Assembly (NCBI RefSeq): GCF_001280085.1
Contig: NZ_LGED01000231.1
Location: 82,452-146,451 of the forward strand
Length of the DNA: 64,000 bases
Reading direction: 5' to 3'
From: Saccharothrix sp. NRRL B-16348
Lineage (GTDB): Bacteria > Actinomycetota > Actinomycetes > Mycobacteriales > Pseudonocardiaceae
Position 1 is the stretch's first letter, and each line of letters opens with the position of its first letter. The notes beneath the pieces are model-generated. The model searched no databases, was not told where the DNA came from, and worked only from the letters and a program-made list of their open reading frames with translations. A program made the position numbers and the translations under genes. This document shows, piece after piece, positions 17,026 to 25,141 of this stretch.

Positions 17026-17056
17026 TTGACCTCCAGTTAACTTGAGGTCACAGGCT
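17026..17056 (+). promoter_or_regulatory. SoxR-type promoter (MerR family, 19-bp spacer)
   Basis: TTGACC (17026-17031) and CAGGCT (17051-17056) are 19 nt apart, the stretched spacing of MerR-family promoters. The spacer holds CCTCCAGTTAACTTGAGG (17030-17047), one base from the enterobacterial SoxR box CCTCAAGTTAACTTGAGG. It drives the oxidoreductase/fusion operon. Confidence 0.8.
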
Positions 17057-17062
17057 GTGAGC

Positions 17063-17155
17063 ATGAACTCGGGTGGATCACCAGGGGATGCGGCGCCGCC
17101 AGTGCGTTCGACAGGGTTCGACGAGTTGGGCGCCGCCTTCGGGGAGGTGCGGTGA
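17063..17155 (+). CDS. Possible 30-aa leader ORF before the LLM oxidoreductase
   Basis: ATG 17063 lies 6 nt after the SoxR-promoter -10 box, the leaderless spacing used elsewhere in this window. It reads MNSGGSPGDAAPP to AAFGEVR and stops at TGA 17153-17155, overlapping the next ATG by one base. That would couple its translation to the oxidoreductase. Codon bias is poor in the first half. It could equally be untranslated leader. Confidence 0.35.
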   Translation: MNSGGSPGDAAPPVRSTGFDELGAAFGEVR

Positions 17156-18020
17156 TGGACGTCGGGATCACGTTGCCGGGCTTCGGTTCCGACGCGGTGG
17201 AGCACGCGCAGCACGCCGAGGGGCTGGGGCTGGAGTCGGTGTGGCACGGCGACCACCTGATTCCGGTGAACCCGTTCCTGGACGCCGCGCTGGTGCTCGC
17301 GACGGTCGCCGCGTCCACCAATCGGATCAAGCTCGGGTTCGGCGTGATGGTCCTGCCGCTGCGGCCGGTCGCGTGGGCCGCCAAGCAGGTCGCCACCTTG
17401 CAGCACCTGTCCGGGGAACGGGTGCTGCTCGGCGTCGGCAGCGGGGGCGACGCGCACGGTGAGGCGGCGTGGCGCGCGGTCGACGTGCCGTTCGCGGAAC
17501 GGGGGCGGCGGACGGACGCGTCGCTGGCCGTGCTGCCCGACCTGGTGCGGGGCGAGGCGGCGTCGGTGCACGGGCAGGACGTCGTGCTGTCGCCGGGTGC
17601 GGCGATGCCGCGGTGCTCGTCGGCGGTGGCGGCGGGGTCGCGTTGCGGCGGGCGGCGAGGTTCGGTGACCACTGGTACCCGGCGTTCGTGCCGTTCCGGG
17701 CGGTGTCGTCGGGGCTGGCGCGGTTGCGGGAGTTGGCGCAGGAGCACGGGCGGCCGGTGTGCGGGGTGACGGTCGGGGTGAGCGTGGCGCTGGGCGACGT
17801 GCCCGAGTCCGTGGTGGAGCACCGGGTCCGGTCGATGACCGACTACGGGCTGACCGAGGAGCAGGCGCGGGAGGTGCTCGTGACCGGGTCGGTAGAGCGG
17901 GCGCGGGACCACTTCGGACGGCTGGCCGAGGCGGGCGCGGACCGGGTGGTCGCGATGCCGTTCACCGAGGACCGGTTCCGCCAGGCCGAACTCGTCGCCC
18001 GCGCTACGGTGGCGGGATGA
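17155..18020 (+). pseudogene. LLM-class F420/flavin-dependent oxidoreductase, frameshifted
   Basis: ATG 17155 with RBS GGGGAGG begins a luciferase-like TIM-barrel monooxygenase (MDVGITLPGFGSDAVEHAQHAEGLGL, STNRIKLGFGVMVLPLRP, GVGSGGDAHGE). At about nt 17607-17612 the frame changes by one missing base: AAMP continues out of frame, while VLVGGGGGVALRRAARFGDHWYP and the rest follow in the other frame to TGA 18020. With one base restored the protein is 288 residues, a normal family length. The stop overlaps the ATG of the fusion gene (ATGA), so the two form one operon. Single-base loss could be a sequencing error. Confidence 0.82.
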
Positions 18021-19516
18021 CCGAGCGGACCTTGACGGCCAACGGCGTCGACCTGTGCGTGGAAACGTTTGGCACGCCTGCCGATCCGGCGGTGCTGCTC
18101 ATCGCCGGCGCGACCGGGTCGATGCTGTCGTGGGCCGACGGGTTCTGCGCGCGGCTGGCGGACGGCGGGCGTTACGTCATCCGGTACGACCACCGCGACA
18201 CCGGCCGGTCGGTGACCTACCCGCCGGGCGAGCCGGGCTACGGGTTCACGGACCTCGCGGCGGACGCGGTGGGCGTGCTGGACGCCTTGGCGGTGGAGCG
18301 GGCGAACGTCGTCGGCATCTCCATGGGCGGCGGCCTCGCGCAGCTCCTCGCGCTCGACTTCGCCGACCGGGTGGCGTCGCTGACGCTGATCGCCACCAGC
18401 CCGGCCGGCCCGAACGCGCCGGACCTGCCGCCCATGTCGCCCGCGCTGCTGGCGCACTTCGCCGCCGGCGCGCCGGCCGCGCCCGACTGGACCGACCGCG
18501 ACGCCGTGGTCGAGCACCTGGCGGCGGCGCAACGGCCCTACGCCGGGCCGCGGCCGGTGGACGAGGAAGCGGCGCGCGCGGAGGCGGGGCGGGTGTTCGA
18601 CCGGGCGCGGAACATCGCGTCCAGCGCCAACCACTTCGAGGTCGGTCGCATCGAGTCGTGGCGGCCCCGGTTGGGCACGATCGCGGCGCCGACGCTGGTC
18701 CTGCACGGCGACGTGGACCCGCTGACCCCGCCGGGGCACGGCGAGGCGATGGCGCGGGAGGTGCCCGGCGCGCGGTTGCTGCTGCTGGAGGACTGCGGTC
18801 ACGAGCTGCCGCCGGGCGTCTGGGACGTGGTGGTCCCGGCGATCGTGGCGCACACCGACCTGGCCAAGCCGGGGCGCGACGAGACGATGGCGCGGATCCG
18901 GCGGCTCGGCTCGGTGGACGCGGGCACGGCGTTCGAACGGCTCTACGCCGCCGCTGCCCGCGGCGAGGTGGACGTGCCGTGGCAGCGGGAGGAACCGCAC
19001 CAGCTGATCCTCGACCGCTTCAAGGGCGTGGACGGCACGGGAAAGCGCGCGCTCGTCGTCGGCTCGGGCTACGGGCAGGACGCCGGGTTCCTCGCCGGGT
19101 TGGGCTTCGACACCGTCGGGTTCGACATCTCGCCCACCGCCGTGGGCGTGGCGGCGGAGCGGTTCCCGGCCGCGCGGTTCGTGGTGGCAGACCTGCTCGA
19201 CCCGCCCGTCGAGTGGTCGGGCGCGTTCGACGTGGTGGTGGAGGTGCTGATCGCCCAGGCGCTGCCGGCCGACGTGCGGCCGGCGGCCATCGCGAACATG
19301 CGCCGGTTCGTCGCGCCCGGCGGCACGTTCGTCCTGCTCTCCCACGCCCGTGACGACGACGAGCCGTCACCCGCCGGCCCGCCGTGGCCGTTGGTGCGCG
19401 CGGAGGTCGAGTCGTATGCCGACGACGACCTCCGCGCGGTGCTGGTCGACCGCACTGGCAACCGGTGGTGGGCGGAGTTCCGCCGCGATCAGCTGATGCC
19501 GATGATGGAGATGTAG
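18017..19516 (+). CDS. Alpha/beta hydrolase - SAM methyltransferase fusion
   Basis: 499 residues with two complete domains. Residues 1-280 are an alpha/beta hydrolase: YDHRDTGRS (58-66), nucleophile elbow GISMGG with S102, LHGDVDPLTPP (Asp) and DCGHELP (His). Residues about 290-499 are a class I SAM-dependent methyltransferase with motif I ALVVGSGYGQDAG near 343-355 and FDVVVEVLIAQALP after it. Homologues of each half normally stand alone. An internal ATG at 18887 could mark the ancestral start of the second gene. It overlaps the oxidoreductase by ATGA and sits under the SoxR-type promoter. Its 3' end overlaps the convergent AhpD-like gene by 28 nt. Confidence 0.85.
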   Translation: MTERTLTANGVDLCVETFGTPADPAVLLIAGATGSMLSWADGFCARLADGGRYVIRYDHRDTGRSVTYPPGEPGYGFTDLAADAVGVLDALAVERANVVGISMGGGLAQLLALDFADRVASLTLIATSPAGPNAPDLPPMSPALLAHFAAGAPAAPDWTDRDAVVEHLAAAQRPYAGPRPVDEEAARAEAGRVFDRARNIASSANHFEVGRIESWRPRLGTIAAPTLVLHGDVDPLTPPGHGEAMAREVPGARLLLLEDCGHELPPGVWDVVVPAIVAHTDLAKPGRDETMARIRRLGSVDAGTAFERLYAAAARGEVDVPWQREEPHQLILDRFKGVDGTGKRALVVGSGYGQDAGFLAGLGFDTVGFDISPTAVGVAAERFPAARFVVADLLDPPVEWSGAFDVVVEVLIAQALPADVRPAAIANMRRFVAPGGTFVLLSHARDDDEPSPAGPPWPLVRAEVESYADDDLRAVLVDRTGNRWWAEFRRDQLMPMMEM

Positions 19517-19998
19517 CCGTTGGGCACGATCTTGTCGGCCATCCGCTGGTAGGCCTCGGGCTCGTCGGGTGCCCACGTGGCCAGCCCGTCGACGTAGCGG
19601 TTGGCCGCGCAGAACATCGCGGCGATCAGCACGGTGTCGTGCACCTCGATGTCCGTCGCGCCGTTCTCCTTCGCCTTCGCGATCAGCTCGGACGTCACCG
19701 CGCGCCCGCTGTCGGTGACCGCCGTGGCGATGTCGAGCAACGCGATCATCTTGGGCGTGTGCTCGTAGTCCTCGGGCAGCTGCGCGGCGGCGAAGGCGGC
19801 GTGGGAGCCCGCGCAGAACTTGCACTTGTTCAACTCGGAGACGTGCGTGGCGATCAGCTCGCGCTCGCCGCGGGTCAGGTCGCTCGGGCCCCGCAACAGC
19901 ACCTCGGTGAGCTCGGTGAGCGGTCGGCCCGTCTCGGGGCGGTAGTTCATCAGGCCCGCTATCCCGGGCAGGGTGTTGTCCAACTCGATGTGCGGCAT
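19489..19998 (-). CDS. Carboxymuconolactone decarboxylase / AhpD-like protein
   Basis: 169 residues of the AhpD-like all-helical fold. The redox motif is C59-x-x-C62-x-x-x-H66 (CKFCAGSH), as in AhpD-type alkylhydroperoxidases. ATG 19998 (MPHIELDN) is preferred; an upstream extension to 20172 lacks domain character. The Shine-Dalgarno is weak. It converges on the SoxR-type operon, sharing a 28-nt overlap, and a role in peroxide defence fits that neighbourhood (inference). Confidence 0.87.
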   Translation of the reverse strand: MPHIELDNTLPGIAGLMNYRPETGRPLTELTEVLLRGPSDLTRGERELIATHVSELNKCKFCAGSHAAFAAAQLPEDYEHTPKMIALLDIATAVTDSGRAVTSELIAKAKENGATDIEVHDTVLIAAMFCAANRYVDGLATWAPDEPEAYQRMADKIVPNGYISIIGIS

Positions 19999-20144
19999 GT
20001 GATCAGTGTCCCGAGCGGGAAAGGCCTGGTCGAGCGGCGAACGGGCGAACCACAACACAGTTATGCAACGCGGTCGCCCAGGTCGCCGCACCCGTTCGCC
20101 CGCACGGCGGGCGCGCGCTGCGTCCGGCCGCGCGTCCACGGTCG

Positions 20145-20158
20145 TGTGAGCGCTCCCA
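20145..20158. promoter_or_regulatory. CebR-like operator
   Basis: TGTGAGCGCTCCCA differs from the CebR consensus TGGGAGCGCTCCCA at one base. It lies between the AhpD-like gene and the chitinase, 118 nt before the chitinase start. Confidence 0.5.
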
Positions 20159-20200
20159 TGGAATCCGGCCAAATGTGGACATGATTCGCCTTCGGCCTTG

Positions 20201-20216
20201 ACTGGTGTAGACCATT
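20201..20216. promoter_or_regulatory. DasR-type operator (dre) of the chitinase
   Basis: ACTGGTGTAGACCATT matches the DasR responsive element core TGGTCTAGACCA with one mismatch (20203-20214). It is 60 nt upstream of the chitinase start, where dre sites sit in Streptomyces chitinase genes. DasR is the GlcNAc-6-phosphate-responsive GntR regulator. Confidence 0.8.
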
Positions 20217-20275
20217 TCCGGTTGAGTGGCCCCCGTCACACGTCCGAGGGCGCTCGAACGGAAAAGAGTGATCTT

Positions 20276-21343
20276 GTGTCGAGATTCCGCGCACTGGCGG
20301 CGATAGCCGCTTTCGTGGTCGGGGCGGCGCTGACCGTCGCGGTGGCCAACACCGCCGCCGCGGCCGCCTGTGCGTCCGCGTGGACACCGTCGGCCGTCTA
20401 CACCGGCGGCACGACGGCGTCGCACGCCGGGCACAACTGGCAGGCCAAGTGGTGGACCCAGAACGAGACCCCCGGCTCGGCCGCGGTCTGGGCCGACCAG
20501 GGCGCGTGCGGCGGCACGACGCCTCCGCCGTCCGCCTGCGACTACCCGGCGTGGGTGCAGGGCCAGTGGTACACCGCCGGCAGCATCGTGCGCTACACCG
20601 ACGGCAAGTACTACATCGCCGAGCACGACAACCCGGGCTACGACCCGATCATCAGCACCTGGTACTGGAACCCCCACGACTGCGGCTCGACTCCGACCAC
20701 CACGACGAGCACGCCTGCGCCGGGCGGCTTCGTGGTGAGCCAGGCGCAGTTCCAGCAGATGTTCCCGAACCGGAACCCCTTCTACACCTACGCCGGGCTC
20801 ACGGCGGCGCTCGGCGCGTACCCCGGTTTCGCCAAGACCGGCACGGACACCGTCCGCAAGCAGGAGGCGGCGGCGTTCCTGGCCAACGCCAACCACGAGA
20901 CCGGCGGCCTGGTGCACGTCGTCGAGCAGAACCAGGCGAACTACCCGCACTACTGCGACGCGGGGCAGCCCTACGGGTGCCCGGCCGGTCAGGCGGCCTA
21001 CTACGGCCGCGGTCCCATCCAGCTCAGCTGGAACTTCAACTACAAGGCGGCGGGCGACGCGCTCGGCCTGCCGCTGCTGACCAACCCGTGGCTGGTGCAG
21101 AACGACGCCTCGGTGGCCTGGAAGACCGCCCTCTGGTACTGGAACACCCAGTCCGGTCCGGGCACGATGACCCCGCACAACGCGATGGTCAACGGGCACG
21201 GCTTCGGCGAGACGATCCGCAGCATCAACGGGTCGCTGGAGTGCGGCGGGCGCAATCCGGCGCAGGTCCAGAGCCGGGTCGACGCCTACCAGCGGTTCGT
21301 CGGCATCCTCGGCGTGCCCGCGGGCGCCAACCTGTACTGCTGA
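20276..21343 (+). CDS. GH19 chitinase with two CBM5/12 modules
   Basis: 355 residues. GTG 20276 opens a Sec signal peptide (cut near residue 31). Two CBM5/12 chitin-binding modules follow, each Cys-bounded and rich in Trp/Tyr (about 32-78 and 88-138), then a TTTTSTPAPGG linker and a GH19 catalytic domain (about 150-355). Catalytic Glu residues are E208 (NHETGG) and E217 (VVEQN), 9 apart as in Streptomyces ChiC/ChiG, and YYGRGPIQLSWNFNY is the family signature. It is secreted and degrades chitin; DasR control is indicated by the dre site. A terminator follows directly. Confidence 0.95.
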   Translation: MSRFRALAAIAAFVVGAALTVAVANTAAAAACASAWTPSAVYTGGTTASHAGHNWQAKWWTQNETPGSAAVWADQGACGGTTPPPSACDYPAWVQGQWYTAGSIVRYTDGKYYIAEHDNPGYDPIISTWYWNPHDCGSTPTTTTSTPAPGGFVVSQAQFQQMFPNRNPFYTYAGLTAALGAYPGFAKTGTDTVRKQEAAAFLANANHETGGLVHVVEQNQANYPHYCDAGQPYGCPAGQAAYYGRGPIQLSWNFNYKAAGDALGLPLLTNPWLVQNDASVAWKTALWYWNTQSGPGTMTPHNAMVNGHGFGETIRSINGSLECGGRNPAQVQSRVDAYQRFVGILGVPAGANLYC

Positions 21344-21348
21344 CATGG

Positions 21349-21381
21349 GGTGACGGGGGTCGCGCGCCGGCCCCCGTCACC
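21349..21381 (+). terminator. Intrinsic terminator after the chitinase gene
   Basis: Stem GGTGACGGGGG (21349-21359) with its exact complement at 21371-21381 and an 11-nt loop, starting 6 nt after the chitinase stop. Confidence 0.85.
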
Positions 21382-21532
21382 GCCCCGGGTGCGCGAGCAC
21401 GGCCCACCCGAACGACCCCGGCGACTCGACCCGCGGCACGTCACCCGCACCGGGCAGCACGACCCGCGCCACTTCCGCGCCCCGGGAACGGCCCAGCAGC
21501 GCCATCTCCGCCAGTCCGAAGTGGACTCTCAC
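21377..21532 (-). pseudogene. Possible gene remnant, 51 aa
   Basis: A short minus-strand frame from GTG 21532 reads VRVHFGLAEMALLGRSRGAE through to VLAHPGR and stops inside the terminator stem. Third positions are GC-rich and the sequence is protein-like, and the frame stays open about 17 codons upstream without a start. It may be the C-terminal remnant of a lost gene or a small protein. I do not recognise it. Confidence 0.3.
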
Positions 21533-21633
21533 GGCGCCGAGGTCGGCGAGTGCGCGGACCGTCGCGCTCGGGCCGGTCCCGGCGGATCACCCGCGCCCCG
21601 TCCAGACTGTCGAACACGTCCTCCGGCCCAGTG

Positions 21634-22650
21634 TCAGCCGACCAGCCGCCGGATGGCGCTGATCGGGCCGATCGAGTCGATGTCGGCGATCTTCACCGGA
21701 ACGCCCTCGGTCGACGCGTGCACCGCGCGCACGCCGTCCACGGCCATGGCCACGTGCGACTGGCCGGCGTAGTAGATGATCAGGTCACCGGCCTGGACCT
21801 GCGCCCTCGTCACCGCCCGACCCGCCGTGGCCTGCACGTACGTGGTCCGCCCGATCGTCACGCCCGCCTCGCGGTAGGCGGCCTGGGTGAGGCTGGAGCA
21901 GTCCCACGTGTCCGGGCCGTTGGCGCCGAACACGTACTGCTCGCCGCGCTGGGCGAGGGCGAAGTTCAACGCCACGCCGGCTGCCCCCGGCGGCACGGCG
22001 ACGTTCGACGTGTCGCCGGGAGCCGCGAGCACCGCCTTGTCGGCCGCGCTGAGCGACCGGTACTGCGCCCGCGCGTCCGCGACCTGCTCGTCCATCGCGG
22101 TCTTGCGGCCGGCGAGGTCGGTGACGATCCGGGCTGCCTCGCCGGCGGCGGTGGCCGCGCGCTGTTGCGCGTCCTGTGCGCCGACCGTGGCCCGTTCGGC
22201 GTCGTCGACGGCGGCCGACAGCCGGCCCAACGCCTCCTCGTTGTCCGCGGCGAGCACGCCGAGCGCGCTCATCCGGTTCAGGAAGTCCTGCTGCGAATCG
22301 CTGACCAGCAGCGCCGACAACCGGGTGAACCGCGCGCCCTCGAACGACGCCTCGGTGAGCAGGTCGACCTGCCCGCGGAACGCCTCCTGGTCGGCTCTCG
22401 CCCGTTCACCGAGCCGGGTCGAGTCGGCGAGGTCGGCGTTGGCGCGGTCAAGCTCGCCCTGCTTGGCCTTGAGGTCGTCCTGCGCCTTGAGGTGTTCCTC
22501 GTGCAGCCGTTCGGCTTCGCGCGACAGCTCTTCGTACGTCGCCAACGCGTCCGACGCGTTCGGCTGCGCGACGGCGGGCGCCGGCACGGTCAGCGCCGCG
22601 ACGACGGCCGCGGCCAACGCGGTGGCGCGCCTACCGGGATGTGCGTTCAC
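21634..22650 (-). CDS. Secreted NlpC/P60 peptidoglycan hydrolase
   Basis: 338 residues: signal peptide (cut near AVA, residue 29), a long Glu/Ala-rich coiled coil (about 35-200; EELSREAERLHEEHLKAQ and on), and a C-terminal NlpC/P60 domain (about 225-338) with catalytic Cys in DTWDCSSLTQAAY, His in GQSHVAMAVDG and a further His in VHAST. It resembles RipA/CwlO-type D,L-endopeptidases. GTG 22650 is chosen because it places the signal peptide at the N-terminus; GTG 22710 in frame would add 20 residues. A perfect DasR core lies upstream, between this gene and the divergent LPMO. Confidence 0.88.
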   Translation of the reverse strand: MNAHPGRRATALAAAVVAALTVPAPAVAQPNASDALATYEELSREAERLHEEHLKAQDDLKAKQGELDRANADLADSTRLGERARADQEAFRGQVDLLTEASFEGARFTRLSALLVSDSQQDFLNRMSALGVLAADNEEALGRLSAAVDDAERATVGAQDAQQRAATAAGEAARIVTDLAGRKTAMDEQVADARAQYRSLSAADKAVLAAPGDTSNVAVPPGAAGVALNFALAQRGEQYVFGANGPDTWDCSSLTQAAYREAGVTIGRTTYVQATAGRAVTRAQVQAGDLIIYYAGQSHVAMAVDGVRAVHASTEGVPVKIADIDSIGPISAIRRLVG

Positions 22651-22713
22651 GGTGAGGGCTACGGGCGGCTGGACCGGTCGGTTCAGATCCTTGACCCGGA
22701 TGACGTTCACGAT

Positions 22714-22729
22714 TATGGTCTAGACCACA
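22714..22729. promoter_or_regulatory. DasR operator between NlpC/P60 and LPMO genes
   Basis: TGGTCTAGACCA (22716-22727) is the perfect palindromic core of the DasR responsive element. It is shared by the divergent peptidoglycan hydrolase and chitin-active LPMO. Confidence 0.88.
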
Positions 22730-22844
22730 TCGCGTGGTGTGACGCACCGTCCCCGGTTCGTCACGCGTCGCGTGTTCCGGCCGCCGCGGAAATGGACCCT
22801 GCCTTGGAGACCCCTCCCGGGTTTCCTCCGAAGGAGCTGGACAC

Positions 22845-23585
22845 ATGAGCCTGAAACGCAAGCTCGCGGTGGCACTGGCGGCCGTGGGCATCACCCCGTT
22901 CTTCGTCGTGATGTCGGCGGGAACGGCGAGCGCGCACGGCTACATCTCGTCGCCGCCCAGCAGGCAAGCGATGTGCGCGCAGGGCCGGATCTCCAACTGC
23001 GGCCCCATCGTCTACGAGCCGCAGAGCGTGGAAGGCCCGAAGGGCCAGCGCAACTGCCACGCGGGGCTGAGCCAGTTCGCCCAGCTCAACGACGACAGCC
23101 GGGCGTGGCCCACCACCCAGGTGGGCAACAGCGTGACGTTCAACTGGACGCTCACCGCGCGGCACGCCACCAGCACGTGGGAGTACTACGTCGGCGGCAC
23201 GCGGATCGCCGAGTTCAACGACGGCGGCAGGCAGCCCGCGGCCACCGTGACGCACAACGTGGGCCTGGGCGGTCGCACCGGCCGGATCAAGCTGCTGGCG
23301 ATCTGGAACATCGCCGACACGCCCATGGCGTTCTACTCGTGCGTCGACCTCCAGGTCGGCTCCGGTGGCGGCACGCCGACCACCACGACCACGCCGACGA
23401 CGACCACGCGGCCGACGACGACCACGACGCAACCCCCGGTGGGCGGCACGTGGGCGGCGAACACCGCGTACTCGGTCGGCTCGCAGGTGACGTACGGCGG
23501 CGTCAGCTACCGCTGCATCCAGGCCCACACGTCCCTCGTGGGCTGGGAGCCGCCGAACACCGCGTCCCTGTGGCAGCGGCTCTGA
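22845..23585 (+). CDS. AA10 lytic polysaccharide monooxygenase with CBM5/12
   Basis: 246 residues. After the signal peptide ending ASA, the mature protein begins with H31 (HGYISSPPSR), half of the copper histidine brace; H107 (TARHATSTW) is the second brace His, and a Phe in MAFYSCVDL near 168 fits the axial site. A Thr-rich linker (about 178-198) leads to a C-terminal CBM5/12 chitin-binding module (GTWAANTAYSVGSQVTYGG). RBS GAAGGAG precedes the ATG. It oxidatively cleaves chitin and should act with the GH19 enzyme, both under DasR-type sites. Confidence 0.96.
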   Translation: MSLKRKLAVALAAVGITPFFVVMSAGTASAHGYISSPPSRQAMCAQGRISNCGPIVYEPQSVEGPKGQRNCHAGLSQFAQLNDDSRAWPTTQVGNSVTFNWTLTARHATSTWEYYVGGTRIAEFNDGGRQPAATVTHNVGLGGRTGRIKLLAIWNIADTPMAFYSCVDLQVGSGGGTPTTTTTPTTTTRPTTTTTQPPVGGTWAANTAYSVGSQVTYGGVSYRCIQAHTSLVGWEPPNTASLWQRL

Positions 23586-23614
23586 CTCCCTGACGCGGAG
23601 CCGATGTGACCGCA

Positions 23615-23651
23615 GCCCGCCCGCGCCGACCCTGTGACGGCGCGGGCGGGC
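23615..23651 (+). terminator. Intrinsic terminator after the LPMO gene
   Basis: Perfect 14-bp stem GCCCGCCCGCGCCG (23615-23628) and complement (23638-23651), with a 9-nt loop. Confidence 0.9.
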
Positions 23652-23673
23652 CGTCCGGCGAAGGAGGACGACC

Positions 23674-24240
23674 TTGCGACGTCTCGCAGCCCTGGTGGCC
23701 GGTGTGCTCGTGCTGGCCGGTTGCGGCTCCACCCCCACGGCGGCCCCGCCGCCGGTGACGACCGTGGTGGAGAGCGACGAGTTCAACGAAACCGACGTGA
23801 TGTTCCTCCAGATGTCCGTGCCGCACCACAAGGCCGGGCTGGAGATCGTGCGCCTGGCCAAGGACCGCCCCGTGCGCGCGGAGGTGAAGACCCTGGCCGC
23901 GGCCATCGAGGTCACCCAGCTGTCCGAAGTGGACTCGATGACGAAGTGGCTGGCGGACTGGGAGCGGCCGGAGACGGCGGGCGACAACCCGCAGCTGCAC
24001 GCCGGCCACGGCGGCGACCACTCGACCAGCCCGGAGGCCATCGCGGAAGTGGCCGCGACCGGCGCCGGCGAGTTCGAGAAGGCGTTCCTGAACCTGCTCA
24101 TCGGCCACCAGCACAACGCGGTGGCGATGGCGAAGCTGGAGAAGGAGGGCGGCGTCAACCCGCAGGCGAAGGACCTGGCGGAGCGGATCTTCCAGTCCCG
24201 CACCGCGCAGATCGCGCAGATGCTCGGCTACCTCGGTTAG
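23674..24240 (+). CDS. DUF305 lipoprotein
   Basis: 188 residues. The start is TTG 23674, fixed by a strong AAGGAGG at 23661-23667 and by the lipoprotein signal with lipobox LAGC (Cys near residue 16). The DUF305 domain is a ferritin-like helical bundle with repeated metal-type motifs: MSVPHHKAGLEIV and LLIGHQHNAVAMA, plus a His-rich HAGHGGDH stretch. Such proteins are periplasmic or extracytoplasmic and often linked to copper or other metals; the role is not proven. The TAG overlaps the stop of the convergent pseudouridine synthase by 4 nt. Confidence 0.92.
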   Translation: MRRLAALVAGVLVLAGCGSTPTAAPPPVTTVVESDEFNETDVMFLQMSVPHHKAGLEIVRLAKDRPVRAEVKTLAAAIEVTQLSEVDSMTKWLADWERPETAGDNPQLHAGHGGDHSTSPEAIAEVAATGAGEFEKAFLNLLIGHQHNAVAMAKLEKEGGVNPQAKDLAERIFQSRTAQIAQMLGYLG

Positions 24241-25139
24241 AGGTCGAGCCGGAGCCCGCTGGTGAAGCGGCGGTGCTCGCCCGTCACCGGATCGGTGAAC
24301 TCGAGCACCTTCGCCAGCAGCTGGAGCGGGTCGGTGAAGTCGTCCAACGGCTTCTCGCGCAGCACGGGGTAGAAGTCGTCGTGGCGGATGGGCACGCCCA
24401 GCGACGCCATGTGCAGGCGGAGCTGGTGCGTGCGGCCGGTGAGCGGCACGAGCCGGTACCGGCCCCAGCCGTCGCGGTGCTCGACCAGCTCGACGAACGT
24501 CTCGGCGTTCGGCGGGCCGGGCACCTCCTGCGCGGTGATGACGCCCTTGACCTTGACGATCCGGCTGCTCACCCGGGTCGGCAGGGTCAACGCGGGGTCG
24601 TGCGGCGCGATCGCCTCGTACTCCTTGTGCACCGCGCGGTCGGCGAACAGCGTCTGGTACTTGCCGCGCAGGGTCGGTTCGGCCACGAACATGACCAGCC
24701 CGGCGGTCACCCGGTCCAGCCGGTGCGCCGGGCTCAGGTGCGGCAGGCCGAGGTCGCGGCGCAGCCGGACGAGCGCCGTCTCGACCACGTGCTTGCCGCG
24801 CGGGATGGTGGCCAGGAAGTGCGGCTTGTCGACCACGACGATGGCGTCGTCCCGGTGCACGACCCGGATCTCGAACGGCACCGCCACCTCGTCGGGCAGG
24901 TCGCGGTGGAACCACACCGAGCCGCCGGGCGTGAACGCGGCGTCCGGGGCGATGGGCCCGGCGAGGTCGTACACGCGGCCCTCGGCGAGCATCAGGTCGA
25001 TCCGCTCGGGCGCGACCCGGTGCAGCCGTTCGACCAGGTGGTCGCGAACGGTCGCCCACGGCCCTTCGTCGGGCAACCGCAGACGTGCCGGGTCGAGGCC
25101 GTGGCGCTGGTCGAGCGGCGGCCGGAGCTTGCGCCTCAT
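24237..25139 (-). CDS. RluA-family pseudouridine synthase
   Basis: 300 residues. The catalytic Asp lies in AHRLDRVTAGL, the RluA/RsuA motif II (HRLDxxTSG), near residue 142; PLTGRTHQLRLHMASLG is motif III. The N-terminal part lacks an obvious S4 domain. ATG 25139 (MRRKLRPPL) is used; upstream in-frame sequence overlaps the DUF4386 gene antisense-free region and is not domain-like. It isomerises uridine in RNA, but which position cannot be told. Confidence 0.9.
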   Translation of the reverse strand: MRRKLRPPLDQRHGLDPARLRLPDEGPWATVRDHLVERLHRVAPERIDLMLAEGRVYDLAGPIAPDAAFTPGGSVWFHRDLPDEVAVPFEIRVVHRDDAIVVVDKPHFLATIPRGKHVVETALVRLRRDLGLPHLSPAHRLDRVTAGLVMFVAEPTLRGKYQTLFADRAVHKEYEAIAPHDPALTLPTRVSSRIVKVKGVITAQEVPGPPNAETFVELVEHRDGWGRYRLVPLTGRTHQLRLHMASLGVPIRHDDFYPVLREKPLDDFTDPLQLLAKVLEFTDPVTGEHRRFTSGLRLDL

Positions 25140-25141
25140 CG

